Positions 41,167 through 51,019 of a DNA stretch of 64,000 bases are shown piece by piece. The number at the start of each line of letters is the position of its first letter. The first letter of the stretch is position 1. The stretch comes from Clostridiales bacterium (GTDB lineage: Bacteria; Bacillota; Clostridia; Christensenellales; Aristaeellaceae). The notes under the pieces are model-generated. The model saw only the letters and a list, made by a program, of their open reading frames with translations, did no database searches and was not told where the DNA came from. Location: contig SFJH01000008.1 of the NCBI GenBank assembly GCA_004555155.1, positions 1 to 64,000 on the forward strand, in the 5' to 3' direction. The position numbers and the translations under genes are program-made.

Positions 41167-43506
41167 TCAATCCACCTTCAGTTGGTCTCCCTTCCAGGTC
41201 AGTTCCATCCGGCTGCCGGGCGTCAGCTCCACCGTTGTGCATGCGCCGGATCCAACGGATACCCGCAGCCGCTGCGCCGCATCGCTTTGCAGGCGCGCGC
41301 TGCCCTCGTCGCCGTCCCATGTGATATCCACGCGAACGCGTCCCCGGGCTCTCAGGCCGCTGATGCTGCCCCTGGCCCACGCCTTCGGCAGGGCCGGCAG
41401 CAGGAGCATCCGGTCGCCGCGGCTCTGGAGGAGCATTTCCGCAATGCCGGCGGTCACGCCGAAATTACCGTCGATCTGGAACGGCGGATGGGCGCAGAAC
41501 AGATTGGCATAGCTTCCGCCGCCGGAATAGTGGGTACCGTTCTCCTCGATCATCCGCAGCTGCAGATTGAGCACCTTCAGCGCATGCTCCCCATCGCCGT
41601 GGCGCGCCCACTGGCTCACCTTCCACGCCAGACTCCAGCCGGTGCTCTCGTCACCGCGGCCCTCCAGCGAGCGGCGGCAGGCCTCCATCAGCTCGGGCGT
41701 CTCCTCGCGGTTGATCCGGCTTCCGGGATGCACGGCGTACAGGTGCGACAGATGGCGATGGTGCGGCTCGTCCTCCTCGTGCTCCTCAAAATACTCCAGC
41801 AGCCGTCCGTCGCTGCCGATGTGATCCGGCCGCAGCCGCGCCATCGTCGCCCGCAGCTTCTGGGCAAAATCGCCGTCCGCGCCCAGCACCTCGCAGGCCT
41901 TCACGCAGTTGCCGAACAGCTCGCGCGCCAGCGCCATCGACATGGCAGAGGTGCGATCCGTCGCCGTGTGCCGACCCGCAATGCTGAAGCCGTTTTCCGG
42001 CGACGTGGCCGGACAGACGATCAGATTGCCCTCGCCGTCCTCCACCAGAAGGCTCAGCACAAATTCTGCCGCCGCACGCATCACGGGATAGGCGGTTTCG
42101 CGCAGATACGCCTCGTCCAGCGTATACGCATACCGGTCAAAGAGCTGTCCGCACAGCCATGGGCCGGACATATTCCAAAATGCGTAGCCCACGCAGCCGC
42201 GGTTTCGATCGCCCACCGGCCAGGTGAACCGCCACAGATCGGTGTTGTGATGGCTGACAAATCCCGGCGCTCCGTAGAGCTGCCGTGCCGTCTCCCGTCC
42301 GCTCTGCGCCAGATCGCACGCCAGATCGATCAGCGGCAGCTGCATCTCCTCCAGCCCGCAGGACAGCGCGGGCCAGTAATTCATCTGGGTGTTGATGTTG
42401 ATGGTATAGTTGCTGCTCCACGGCGGGCGCACCTCTTTGTTCCAGATGCCCTGCAGGTTGAGCGCCTGCGTGCCCGGCCGCGAACCCGCGATCATCAGAT
42501 ACCGACCATACTGGAACAGCAGCGGATACAGCCCCAGATCCGGCCGGGCAGGATCGAACCGCCGCAGCCGCTCATCCGTGGGAAGATCCGCGCCCCCGTC
42601 CGGGCCGAGGTCAAACGCCACCCGCTGCATATAGCGCCGGTGATCGAGCACATGCTCCTCCCGCAATTCCGCATAGTCCTTCACCCCTGCGAGATCGGCC
42701 AGACACTGCGCGCGGAGCTCTTCGTCCGGCCGGTCGGGCGCGAGATCAAACCTGCGGAAGCTGGTGCGCGCGGCGAGCAGAATCACCGCGCAGTCCGCGC
42801 GCTCGATCCGGATGCGTCCTCCCTCGCAGCGCATCGAGCCGCCCTCCAGGCGCACCTGAACCGCCGTCCAGGCGCGCACGCCGCGCTCACCGGGCGCATC
42901 GCTGTACTGCACGGGCTCCTTCAGCGCATGGTGATAATTCGGCTCCACCAGAGAGGGCGCCTGCGTCTGCATCCAGAGCACGCCCTCTTCCCACCGGACT
43001 TCGTGCCGGATGGGCGCATCCATGCTCAGTTCAAAGGAAACCGCGCCGGGACGATCCGCGCTCACGCGCATGGCCATCACCTGCCGCGGCGCAGAAACCA
43101 GCAGCTCCCGCCGGAAGCGCACGCCTCCCGCGCGGTACTCCACACTCAGAAGCGCATCGTCCAGACACAGCTCCCGGCGATAATCCTCCGCCTGTTCGGA
43201 ACCGAAATCCAGCTTCAGTGAACCCAGCGGCTGATAGGATTCGCCCCAGGGAAAGCTCATCCGATCCTCAAAGAGCTCCTCCGCCTCCTGATAGCGGCGC
43301 TGAAAGATCAGCTCGCGGATCTTGCGGAAGTCCTCAACCGTGTCGACATGCTCCAGCCGTCTCGGATAGCCCGACCAGAACGTATCCTCGTTCAGATCGA
43401 TCCGCTCGTGCTCCGAACCTCCGGCCACCATCGCGCCGATTCTGCCGTTTCCGGCCGGCAGCGCTTCCGTCCAGCAGGCCGCCGGACGATCATACCACAG
43501 TTTCAT
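41167..43506 (-). CDS. Glycoside hydrolase family 95 (alpha-L-fucosidase/galactosidase type)
   Basis: 779 residues, normal for GH95. Family blocks: LPAGNGRIGAMVAGG and NEDTFWSGYPR at the N-terminus, NLQGIWNKEVRPPWSSNYT, INTQMNYWPALSCGL, HHNTDLWRF, SPENGF, DESTGWSLAWK and PPFQIDGNFG. GH95 enzymes remove alpha-1,2-linked fucose (or L-galactose) by an inverting mechanism, for example from mucin or milk glycans. There is no signal peptide, so it acts inside the cell on imported oligosaccharides. Start ATG 43506 with AAGGCGA upstream. The last gene of a minus-strand glycan locus. Confidence 0.93.
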   Translation of the reverse strand: MKLWYDRPAACWTEALPAGNGRIGAMVAGGSEHERIDLNEDTFWSGYPRRLEHVDTVEDFRKIRELIFQRRYQEAEELFEDRMSFPWGESYQPLGSLKLDFGSEQAEDYRRELCLDDALLSVEYRAGGVRFRRELLVSAPRQVMAMRVSADRPGAVSFELSMDAPIRHEVRWEEGVLWMQTQAPSLVEPNYHHALKEPVQYSDAPGERGVRAWTAVQVRLEGGSMRCEGGRIRIERADCAVILLAARTSFRRFDLAPDRPDEELRAQCLADLAGVKDYAELREEHVLDHRRYMQRVAFDLGPDGGADLPTDERLRRFDPARPDLGLYPLLFQYGRYLMIAGSRPGTQALNLQGIWNKEVRPPWSSNYTININTQMNYWPALSCGLEEMQLPLIDLACDLAQSGRETARQLYGAPGFVSHHNTDLWRFTWPVGDRNRGCVGYAFWNMSGPWLCGQLFDRYAYTLDEAYLRETAYPVMRAAAEFVLSLLVEDGEGNLIVCPATSPENGFSIAGRHTATDRTSAMSMALARELFGNCVKACEVLGADGDFAQKLRATMARLRPDHIGSDGRLLEYFEEHEEDEPHHRHLSHLYAVHPGSRINREETPELMEACRRSLEGRGDESTGWSLAWKVSQWARHGDGEHALKVLNLQLRMIEENGTHYSGGGSYANLFCAHPPFQIDGNFGVTAGIAEMLLQSRGDRMLLLPALPKAWARGSISGLRARGRVRVDITWDGDEGSARLQSDAAQRLRVSVGSGACTTVELTPGSRMELTWKGDQLKVD

Positions 43507-43551
43507 TCGCCTTCTTCCCCTTTCTTTCTCAAACACCTCCGGCAAAACCGG

Positions 43552-44082
43552 TCAATTCAGTTTTTCCTCCAGCTTCCCGACCAGCTCCAGAAGCTCCCGT
43601 GGATCGCGAATCACGTAATCCGCCACCTCGTCCGCACAGCGCGCGGAAATGGGATGCCGCTCGGACCACAGCAGCTGCACCGACGTGATGCCGAACCGGT
43701 TGGCGCCGGCCACATCGCGCTCCACATTGTTGCCCACCATGATCACCCGGGGCTTGTCCGCATCGGTCAGCCCCAGCGCATCCATCGCCGCCTGGAACAT
43801 CCTCGCATCCGGCTTATGGGTATTCAGCACCTCTGAAATAACCTTCGCACGGAAGATATGCTCAAGGCCGTTCTGGGTCATTGTGTTGTGAAATGATTCC
43901 ACCAGTCCGTCGGCCACCATGACGATGGGATAGCCCTGCGCATATAGCTCGAGCATGGTCTCCTTTGCGCCGGGTATGCAGTCCGCGCGAAGCACCACGC
44001 CCTCCGGAACCTCGCGCACCTCGGTTCCTTCGTCTATAATTGTGTCTCCGATGTCTGTGAAAATAACCAGCTTGTGTTCCAT
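43552..44082 (-). CDS. HAD-superfamily hydrolase
   Basis: 176 residues. Motif I is FTDIGDTIID (DxGDT rather than the common DxDGT; nucleophile is the first Asp), motif II VMVADGLVES, motif III Lys in THKPDARMFQAAM, and motif IV VGNNVERDVAGANRFG. The short helical cap suggests a phosphosugar phosphatase or phosphoglucomutase-like role, but the substrate is not evident. Start ATG 44082; purine-rich GAGGATGGAGG lies right upstream. Its ribosome-binding region is built from the end of a decayed alpha-mannosidase sequence. Confidence 0.8.
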   Translation of the reverse strand: MEHKLVIFTDIGDTIIDEGTEVREVPEGVVLRADCIPGAKETMLELYAQGYPIVMVADGLVESFHNTMTQNGLEHIFRAKVISEVLNTHKPDARMFQAAMDALGLTDADKPRVIMVGNNVERDVAGANRFGITSVQLLWSERHPISARCADEVADYVIRDPRELLELVGKLEEKLN

Positions 44083-44089
44083 ATCCTCC

Positions 44090-44412
44090 ATCCTCAAATC
44101 CGACTGTTTCAATTCGCTTCGGGAGAGCCTCCGCGCGCACTGCTCCATCCGCATCCGACGCCAGCATTTCGCCCCGGGATTCCAGAATGTCGCTCGTCCG
44201 AGCTGCGCGTCCGCCCTCCAGGCAGAGCGCCGCCGACCGTTCCATCGCGTTGAACAGACGCATGATGGTTCCTCGGCCGTCCGCCGCGGTCTTCAGGCCG
44301 ATGCAGATCAGCCCTTCCCCGCTCCATTTCAGGCACGAATGCCGCTCCCGAGCCGGGTCTGGAATTCGTAGGCCATGCGATAACCCTCCGCATTTCTCAG
44401 GGGAATCAGCGC
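44090..44412 (-). pseudogene. C-terminal remnant of a GH38-like alpha-mannosidase
   Basis: Reading the minus strand in two frames gives a short piece IPLRNAEGYRMAYEFQTRL, a frameshift near 44330, then LKWSGEGLICIGLKTAADG, GTIMRLFNAMERSAAL and a tail ending LPKRIETVGF. The order (SGEG..., AADGRGTIMRLFN, ...SDILES..., PKRIETV) matches the C-terminal beta domain of GH38 alpha-mannosidases (EDGDGIILRLYN, TDLLE, PKEIVTL). The catalytic part is absent upstream, so this is a deletion scar. Confidence 0.6.
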
Positions 44413-44575
44413 CCGTTCTGCGCAGAACGGTTCTGTCCTCCTATATATTACTGCCTATCGATCCAAATTGCAAGCCCCGCCAGCGCTCGCCGCGCCGAAC
44501 CAGCGGCGGGAACTGCGTGGCTTCATTTACAACAGCGGCGGCAGAGTTTCATTCTCCGCCGCCTTCATCCCGTCG

Positions 44576-45934
44576 TCAGTCCTTTTTCACAAACCGGCAT
44601 TCAACCTCCTCGCCCGGCCCCACGGGAATCTCCGCAAAGGAGACGCGCCCGCCGGTCAGGGGATCGGTGCGCACCCTCGTGCAATGGCCCTCCACCGTTC
44701 CCTCGCCGCGGAAGCAGGCCCGCCATATCAACGGGGCGCCGGATTCGTGGGTCAGCGCGGACGCCGATTCCCCGCGATGCGCCACTGCGATCTCCGCGCC
44801 GCAGACCGGAACATGGAGCAGCCTGCATTCCAGATCTCCGGACAGTCCGGACAGCGTGGCCACCGTGGAGGACGCGGCGTCGGGATCGATGCCCATCAGA
44901 CCGGCGGCCGTCGCGCCGACAGCTGAGAAGCTGACCTCCGGATATTCCCTTCGGCGCAGCGTCGGGGACATCATTCTCCACAGCGCCTCCAGCCCCTCCC
45001 GGTTCATGCCGCAGGCAAACAGAATCTCCGGAACGTGGCTGGCGCGCTCGACGATCATCTCCGGGAATTCCTTCCAGACCTGCCTTGCACATTCCAGCGC
45101 CTGTTCCGGCGGCAGCACGCGGTAGTACAGAAGCGTCTTCAGGTGCTGGTGTCCGGTATAAACCGGCGCGCCGTCAAAGCCCACGCCCTCGGGAAAGCCG
45201 CGCTCGGGATCCCGCATCGAGAACAGCCGGTCCAGCAGCCTCCGCGCCTTTCCTTCATAGACGCGTCTGAGCTCGTCCTGGCCGCGCAGGCCGTACATTG
45301 CGGCGGCGCTCAGCGTGCCGCGCGCCTGAATGGCGATCAGGTCGCCGCCCACCTTGAGCCGGTTGCAGGCAAACTCGGATTCATCATATGACGCCAGTCC
45401 GCGCCGTCCCTCCGACAGCACGCGATCGGGAATTCCGTCGCCGTCGCGATCCCAGCGCCTGACATAATTCTCCAGCGTGACGGCGATAAACCGCCTGAAG
45501 TCGGGATCATCCAGATAGTCGCCGTCGCCGCTCCACCGGTAGAGCCGGTAGAGCGCATCCGTCACGTCAAAATTGGCCGGCAGATTGTACCAGAAATCAT
45601 CGTCACCGGCGTAGTCCACCGGACAGGGACGGCCATAGCGGTCGATCTCCCACCAGGAGCACCAGTCGGTGCTCTCCCCGGGCACCCGGGCGAACCACCG
45701 CATCATATTCTTGTTGTGGGCATGCAATCCCAGCACCTCGGCGCCAATGCACTGATGGCTCACGTCGCGCATGCAGAAGGCCTCGCGGCCGGGAAGCGCA
45801 GCCTCATAGGTCAGCCCGGCCTCCCCATCGTCAAACGCCCAGCTGAGCGCCTGCTGCTTGACGCGGTCAAAGCCCTCCTCCAGCGCGCGGTCATTGGAAA
45901 ACAGAATCACCTTGCTGTTCGTATGAAGCGCCAT
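44576..45934 (-). CDS. Predicted alpha/alpha-toroid glycoside hydrolase, family unassigned
   Basis: 452 residues from ATG 45934, chosen for the GGAGG 7 bases upstream. Repeated helical segments with aromatic and acidic patches (DVSHQCIGAEVLGLH, ESTDWCSWWEIDRYG, DDDFWYNLPANFDVTDALYRLYRW, WDRDGDGIPDRVL, ESEFACNRLKVGGDLIAIQARG) look like an (alpha/alpha)6 barrel with a C-terminal beta domain. This resembles GH63/GH78/GH116-like enzymes without matching one I can name. No signal peptide. It sits among glycan genes next to a mannosidase remnant. Confidence 0.6.
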   Translation of the reverse strand: MALHTNSKVILFSNDRALEEGFDRVKQQALSWAFDDGEAGLTYEAALPGREAFCMRDVSHQCIGAEVLGLHAHNKNMMRWFARVPGESTDWCSWWEIDRYGRPCPVDYAGDDDFWYNLPANFDVTDALYRLYRWSGDGDYLDDPDFRRFIAVTLENYVRRWDRDGDGIPDRVLSEGRRGLASYDESEFACNRLKVGGDLIAIQARGTLSAAAMYGLRGQDELRRVYEGKARRLLDRLFSMRDPERGFPEGVGFDGAPVYTGHQHLKTLLYYRVLPPEQALECARQVWKEFPEMIVERASHVPEILFACGMNREGLEALWRMMSPTLRRREYPEVSFSAVGATAAGLMGIDPDAASSTVATLSGLSGDLECRLLHVPVCGAEIAVAHRGESASALTHESGAPLIWRACFRGEGTVEGHCTRVRTDPLTGGRVSFAEIPVGPGEEVECRFVKKD

Positions 45935-46019
45935 GGAAAACCTCCTGACTGAATCTGAGATGGCGGCGTTCTCCCCGCGCTTGAAAGCTCCGGTGAGCGC
46001 ACATCCTCCGCGCATCAGA

Positions 46020-47075
46020 TCACGACCGCATGTTCGCGAACATCTCCCAGCTCTCTCCGTGCAGCTTTCTGCGGAACGGGAACAGCGCGGAGCTCTCGCG
46101 GGTGGGATAGACCCGGTTGGACAGCAGCAGCACCCAGAAGCCGGATTCCGGCTCCACCAGCAGGCTGGTTCCCGTAAATCCCGTATGTCCAAAGCAGGTT
46201 TCCGGAACGCGATTGCTGAAGAAGCAGCCCTCGGAGCCCGCAATCTGGAAGCCCAGTCCGCGATGCTCGTCCTGACCGGGCGTATAATTCCGGATCGCGC
46301 GTTCCATCACGCCGCGCCCCAGTAGTCCCTCGCCCATGCAGCTCAGCATGGACGCAAAGCGGATTCCATCGCACAGCGGCATGAACACGCCCGCGTTGCC
46401 GGAAACCCCTCGCAGAAAGCGCGCGTTCTCATCGTGCACCACGCCGATCCAGGGCCGTCCTGTGGCGGGAGCCACCTCCGTCGCCGCGCAGACCGCATCC
46501 TCTCCAGGGCAGTACCCCGTCTCCGTCATGCCCAGCGGTTCAAAGACCCGCTCCCGCGCCAGCCGGGCAAGGGGCGCGCCAAATCGCTTCTCCAGGATCT
46601 TCCCCAGCAGAATATAGCCCATGCAGGAATAGATCGGCCTCGCACCCGGCTTCTCCAGCAGCGGCTGGGCCAGAATTCCGCGGGCCGCTTCCTCGGGGCG
46701 CTCCACCAGCTGATCCAGCCGGAAGGATGGATGAAAGCCTCCGGTATGCGTCATCAGCATGAAGATCGTAATCTCCCGCTTGTCTGCGGGCGCATCGGGA
46801 AAGAAGTCCGAGACGCAGTTGTCCAGGCGAAGCGTCCCGTCCTCAATCGCCTTCAGCGCAATCATGGTCGGCCCGAGGATCTTGGAAAGCGACGCCATGT
46901 CGTAGCGCGTGTGCTCGTCCACGGAGCGCCCGCCGGGAACCGGAGCCTCACCAATGCACGCCTTCGCCAGCAGCGCATGCTTCACGCCGATGGCCGCCGC
47001 CGCCGAGGGAAAGCAGCCCGATTCGCGTCCCTCCGCCAGCATTCTCTCAAGATAGCTTTGAAATTGACAAATCAT
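46020..47075 (-). CDS. Beta-lactamase-fold serine hydrolase
   Basis: 351 residues, class-C beta-lactamase/esterase superfamily. Catalytic SxxK is SLSK in YDMASLSKILG, a Tyr motif is YSCMGYILLG, and the third motif is HTGFTGTS (HTG in place of KTG). No signal peptide, so a cytoplasmic esterase or amidase rather than a resistance enzyme. ATG 47075 has GGAGG about 10 bases upstream. Its place in the glycan locus suggests removal of ester decorations. Confidence 0.82.
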   Translation of the reverse strand: MICQFQSYLERMLAEGRESGCFPSAAAAIGVKHALLAKACIGEAPVPGGRSVDEHTRYDMASLSKILGPTMIALKAIEDGTLRLDNCVSDFFPDAPADKREITIFMLMTHTGGFHPSFRLDQLVERPEEAARGILAQPLLEKPGARPIYSCMGYILLGKILEKRFGAPLARLARERVFEPLGMTETGYCPGEDAVCAATEVAPATGRPWIGVVHDENARFLRGVSGNAGVFMPLCDGIRFASMLSCMGEGLLGRGVMERAIRNYTPGQDEHRGLGFQIAGSEGCFFSNRVPETCFGHTGFTGTSLLVEPESGFWVLLLSNRVYPTRESSALFPFRRKLHGESWEMFANMRS

Positions 47076-47421
47076 CGCTCATGCCTCCATGCACCCGAAA
47101 AGTTGCCTCCCGCCGTCCGTTTGTCCGCGGACGTAAAAGCGTCCCGCCGCAAGGGCATGAAATCCCCTGCGGCGATCCCCGCAGTCCCGGCCGCCGCTGC
47201 TTCCCCGCCGCAGAAACCGGAGGGAGCATCCGGCCGTTCTCGCGATCCAGGATCAACGTTTCGCCGACCGCTCCCTGCAGCAAAGCCGTTCCCCCTCGCC
47301 CTGCGGAAGGAACGGCTTTTGCCTGCGGCGTGCTTCCCGCCGTCCCCGGATGCGAGCGCACCTTCTGCAGATCATCGCTCCCGGGCAGTGCGGACGGCGC
47401 GTTTATCGTTTGATTCACCCG
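47076..47421. other. Intergenic stretch with a hairpin
   Basis: 346 bases between two minus-strand genes. The only structure is AAAGCCGTTCC / GGAACGGCTTT (47282-47319), 11 bp with a 16-base loop and a weak T-run, a possible terminator of the upstream oxidoreductase. No gene is recognisable in any frame. Confidence 0.5.
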
Positions 47422-49032
47422 TTACGCCAGATGCTTCTTCAGCGCAGCGCGGACGGCTCCGGGGCCTGCGATTTCCTCGCGGAGGATCTCCTCGATCCGG
47501 TCGCCGATGCCCGCCTCATAGAGATCCACGCCGAAGATATTCACATTCGAAAGGATGCCCCGCACCTGATCCTTCAGGCTGGAGGGATCGCCCACCTTCA
47601 CGCCCGACAGCTGCGCCGTCAGCTCCGGCAGCATCGGGTCGGGCGCCAGCTCGAAGGGCTCGCCCCTGTCGTCCACCGCCAGCAGGTAGCGCAGCCAGCC
47701 GGCAATGGCGATGGGGATCGCCTGCAGCCGCTTCGCATCCCCGTACCTGGCGACATACGCCTTCACGGTCTCGCCGAAGCGAACGCCCACGCCCTGGGAG
47801 ACGTCCACAGAAAGCCGCTGCGTCGTATCGCCCAGATAGGGGTTCGGGAACCGCTCCTGAATCACCTCGTCCAGGAAGGCTTTCGGAGACAGAATGCCCG
47901 GATCCGGCACCACTTCCATGCCCTCGACATAGCCGACCCGGCGCGCCAGCTCCAGCATCTGGGGATCCCGCATCTCATCCGAGAACAGCTCGTAGCCCAG
48001 CACGCAGCCGTAGGGGCCCAGCGCGGTGTGAATGGGATTCAGGCACGCGGTCACCTTCATCCGCTCGGACTTGTTGACCGTATCCCGATCCGTCATGAAC
48101 ACGCCGGTTCTCTCCAGCGGCGGCCGTCCGTTGGGGAAGCTGTCCTCCACCACCAGATACTGCGGGCCCTCCGCGTTGATGAACGGCGCAATATAGGTCT
48201 TCTTCGAGGTAATCACCGGCTGCATGTTCTCCACGCCGGCGGCCTCCAGCATGTCGGCCACGCGCTCGCTGGGGCGGGGCGTGATCTTGTCGATCATGGT
48301 CCAGGGGAAGGACACCTGCTTCTCATCGCTGATATAATCGATGAACGCCTGATCCACAAAGCCGCGCTCCTTCCACGCCCCGGCCATGGTCAGCACCGAC
48401 CGGCGCAGCAGCGAGCCGTTCTGGGAGCAGTTGTCCATCGACACCAGCGCGATGGGCGCGCCGCCGCAGCGGAAGCGCTCCAGCAGCATGGCCGCCACGA
48501 CCGCCATCGCGCCCGTCGGCTTTGCGGGGCCGTTTTCGATGTCCGCCTGAACGAAGCTGAAGTATTCTCCGCTCGCGTTCTTCAGCGCGTAGCCCTTCTC
48601 CGTGATCGTAAAGGACACCAGCTGCAGCCCCGGCGCGCGGAAGATCTCCTTCAGGCGGCTCCAGGACGCGGGATCGGCGGACTGCGCCCTGACCGCCTCC
48701 GTCAGCGAGCCCAGCACCCGGCTGTCGGTGGTTCCGTCGCCGTGCAGCGTCACGCTCAGCGCGAGGTTGTCAAACGGCGCGTAGATCTTGTCCACCACAT
48801 CGTAATCGAAGGTCTCGACGCAGGTTATGCCCTTGTCCGTCAGACCCTCCCTCAGCAGCTGATCCGCAATTCCGCCGATGAAGATGCGGAAAATATTGCC
48901 AATGCCCATGTGCACCCATACCGGGGCCTCCCGGGTCGCCCGGGCCACTGCAGCCACGTCATAAGAGGGAAGCGCGATTCCCGCCTTGCTCCAGCTCTCC
49001 CGATCCTTCAGTCCTTCCAACGTCAGTTTCAT
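47422..49032 (-). CDS. Mannitol dehydrogenase-family oxidoreductase (fructuronate/mannonate type)
   Basis: 536 residues, polyol-specific long-chain dehydrogenase family, which includes UxuB (D-fructuronate to D-mannonate) and mannitol 2-dehydrogenase. Features: VWVHMGIGNIFR for NAD binding, IALVSMDNCSQNG, a TYIAPFINAEGPQYLVVEDSFPNGRPPLE block, and KVTACLNPIHTALG (usual form KxRxLNxxHS). GGAGGAT precedes ATG 49032. Neighbours are glycosidases, so uronate or keto-sugar reduction is likely. The exact substrate cannot be assigned. Confidence 0.85.
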   Translation of the reverse strand: MKLTLEGLKDRESWSKAGIALPSYDVAAVARATREAPVWVHMGIGNIFRIFIGGIADQLLREGLTDKGITCVETFDYDVVDKIYAPFDNLALSVTLHGDGTTDSRVLGSLTEAVRAQSADPASWSRLKEIFRAPGLQLVSFTITEKGYALKNASGEYFSFVQADIENGPAKPTGAMAVVAAMLLERFRCGGAPIALVSMDNCSQNGSLLRRSVLTMAGAWKERGFVDQAFIDYISDEKQVSFPWTMIDKITPRPSERVADMLEAAGVENMQPVITSKKTYIAPFINAEGPQYLVVEDSFPNGRPPLERTGVFMTDRDTVNKSERMKVTACLNPIHTALGPYGCVLGYELFSDEMRDPQMLELARRVGYVEGMEVVPDPGILSPKAFLDEVIQERFPNPYLGDTTQRLSVDVSQGVGVRFGETVKAYVARYGDAKRLQAIPIAIAGWLRYLLAVDDRGEPFELAPDPMLPELTAQLSGVKVGDPSSLKDQVRGILSNVNIFGVDLYEAGIGDRIEEILREEIAGPGAVRAALKKHLA

Positions 49033-49122
49033 CTGTGCATCCTCCGTTTCCGATTCCTGCAGCGCAGGTCTTTCCCCAATCCGCGCCTGCAGACCATCCA
49101 TCGCAGGTTCTGGTTTTGCTTT

Positions 49123-49151
49123 ATTTTACCATGCGCGCATTTTCCCGTCAA
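49123..49151 (-). promoter_or_regulatory. Promoter of the minus-strand glycan locus
   Basis: Minus strand: TTGACG (49146-49151), 17-bp spacer, TAAAAT (49123-49128). Confidence 0.75.
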
Positions 49152-49189
49152 TCGTTTTGCATCCAGTCTTTTTTCGCTTCTCCAGCCGC

Positions 49190-49218
49190 TTGTCAAACCT
49201 GCGCGAGTCGTGTACAAT
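49190..49218 (+). promoter_or_regulatory. Promoter of the GH2 gene
   Basis: TTGTCA (49190-49195), 17-bp spacer, TACAAT (49213-49218), 37 bases before the start codon. Confidence 0.82.
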
Positions 49219-49255
49219 AGGATTAACAAAATAAACGCAATGAGGAGTGATCACC

Positions 49256-50977
49256 ATGCAGTCCATCCCCCGTCCCGAACATCCCCGTCCCCAATTTGTC
49301 CGGCCGTCCTGGCTCAACCTGAATGGCGACTGGCAGTTTGAAATCGATCACGGCGCCTCCGGCCGCGCCCGCGGTCTGGTGGAAAAGGATCCGCTGGACG
49401 CGTCCATCCTCGTCCCCTTCTGCCCGGAGAGCGGGCTCTCCGGCGTCAGCCACAAGGATTTCATGGCGGCCGTGTGGTACCGCCGCAGCTTTACCCTGCC
49501 GGAGGAGGCCGCCGGCTGCCGCGTACTGCTGCACTTCGGCGCGGTGGACTATCGGTGTGAAGCGTGGGTGAACGGCCAGTCCGTCGGCGTGCACGAGGGC
49601 GGCTACGCCTCCTTCACCTTCGAGATCACCGACCAGCTCAAATCCGGCGAAAACACGCTGGTGGTCTGCGCGGACGACAATCTGCGCAGCGGCCGCCAGC
49701 CCTACGGCAAGCAGAGCAGCCGCTACGCCTCCTTTGGATGCAGCTACACGCGCACCACCGGCATCTGGCAGACCGTCTGGCTGGAATGGGTGCCGAAGAC
49801 GTACATCTCCTCCGTGCGCATGATCCCCGACGTCGCAAACGGCTGCATGCACCTTGACGCCGCCGTTTGCGGCCGCGCCGACGGCATGGCCCTGTCTGCG
49901 GAAGCGTCGTTCTGCGGCGCGCCGCAGGGCTCCGCCCGGTGTCTGGTGGACGGCGGTCGGGCGAGGCTGACGCTGAGCGTGCGCGACGTCCATCTCTGGA
50001 ATGTCGGCGAGGGCAACCTCTACGACCTGCGCCTGTCTCTGAAGCAGGGCGACGCGGACGTAGACACGGTGGACAGCTACTTCGCGCTGCGCACCATCTC
50101 CTTCGACGGCAAGAAGTGCCTGATCAACGGCAGGCCCGTCTTCCAGCGCCTGGTGCTCGACCAGGGCTTCTATCCCGACGGCATCTACACCGCGCCCTCC
50201 GACGAGGCGCTCCGGGGCGACATCGAGCTCTCCCTGGCCATGGGCTTCAACGGCGCGCGGCTGCACCAGAAGGTGTTCGAGCAGCGCTACCTCTACTGGG
50301 CCGACCGGCTCGGCTACCTCTGCTGGGGCGAGATGGCCAGCTGGGGCATCGATCCCGCCCGCCCGCACACCATGGGCATCTTCCTGCGCGAGTGGCTGGA
50401 GGTGGTTGCGCGCGACTTCAATGTGCCCTGCATCGTGGGCTGGTGCCCCTACAACGAGGTCTGGGGCGAATCCAACGACGGCCTGCGCGAGCTGACGCTG
50501 CAGATGACCTATCGTGCCACCAAGGCCGCGGATCCCACCCGCCCGGTGATCGACGCCAGCGGCGGACTGCACGCCGAGACCGACATCTACGACACTCACG
50601 ACTACGAGCAGAAGCCCGAGGTCTACGAGGCGCGCTACAAGCCCGGCGAGCCGCTCTACGATCAGTTCGCCCGCCGCCAGAAGTACGATGGAAAGAAGCC
50701 CATGTTCGTCAGCGAGTACGGCGGCATCGGCTGATCCGTGGCGAACACCGGCTGGAGCTACGGCAACGCGCCCGCCACGGAGGAGGAGTTCATCGATCGC
50801 TACACCCGGCTGACCACCGCGCTGATGAAGAATCCCGAGCACATGGGCTTCTGCTACACGCAGCTGACCGACGTGGAGCAGGAGCAGAACGGCCTGTACA
50901 CCTATGATCGCAGGCCGAAATTCCCGTCGGAAGTGATTGCCGCCGTCAATCGCCAGAAGGCCGCAATCGAAGAATGA
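49256..50977 (+). pseudogene. Glycoside hydrolase family 2 gene interrupted by one in-frame TGA
   Basis: The frame encodes a full GH2-type enzyme of about 573 residues: jelly-roll sugar-binding domain (LNLNGDWQFE, VWYRRSFTLP, VNGQSVGVHEGGY), Ig-like domain, then the barrel with acid/base Glu401 in CPYNEVWGES and nucleophile Glu487 in FVSEYGG. A TGA (50732-50734, codon 493) lies just after the nucleophile, where related proteins have Trp (YGGI-x-W). The same frame then continues with GWSYGNAPATEEEFIDRY and CYTQLTDVEQEQNGLYTYDRRPKF, a conserved C-terminus. TGG to TGA is a single transition. Start ATG 49256 with GAGGAG. No signal peptide. If read as stop, the barrel is truncated and probably inactive. 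Confidence 0.85.
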
Positions 50978-51019
50978 TCCCTGCGGCGCGTCCCATTCAG
51001 CGTCGCATTGCATGAATTT

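Noticed and set aside
46020..47075. Antibiotic-resistance beta-lactamase
   Set aside because: No signal peptide, HTG in place of KTG, and a glycan-locus context; more likely an intracellular esterase of the same fold.
38387..50977. Genome-wide TAG-to-Gln or TGA-to-Trp genetic code
   Set aside because: TAG ends ftsH (10201-10203) and the 52957-55068 gene, and TGA ends many genes here, including hpt, so both act as normal stops.
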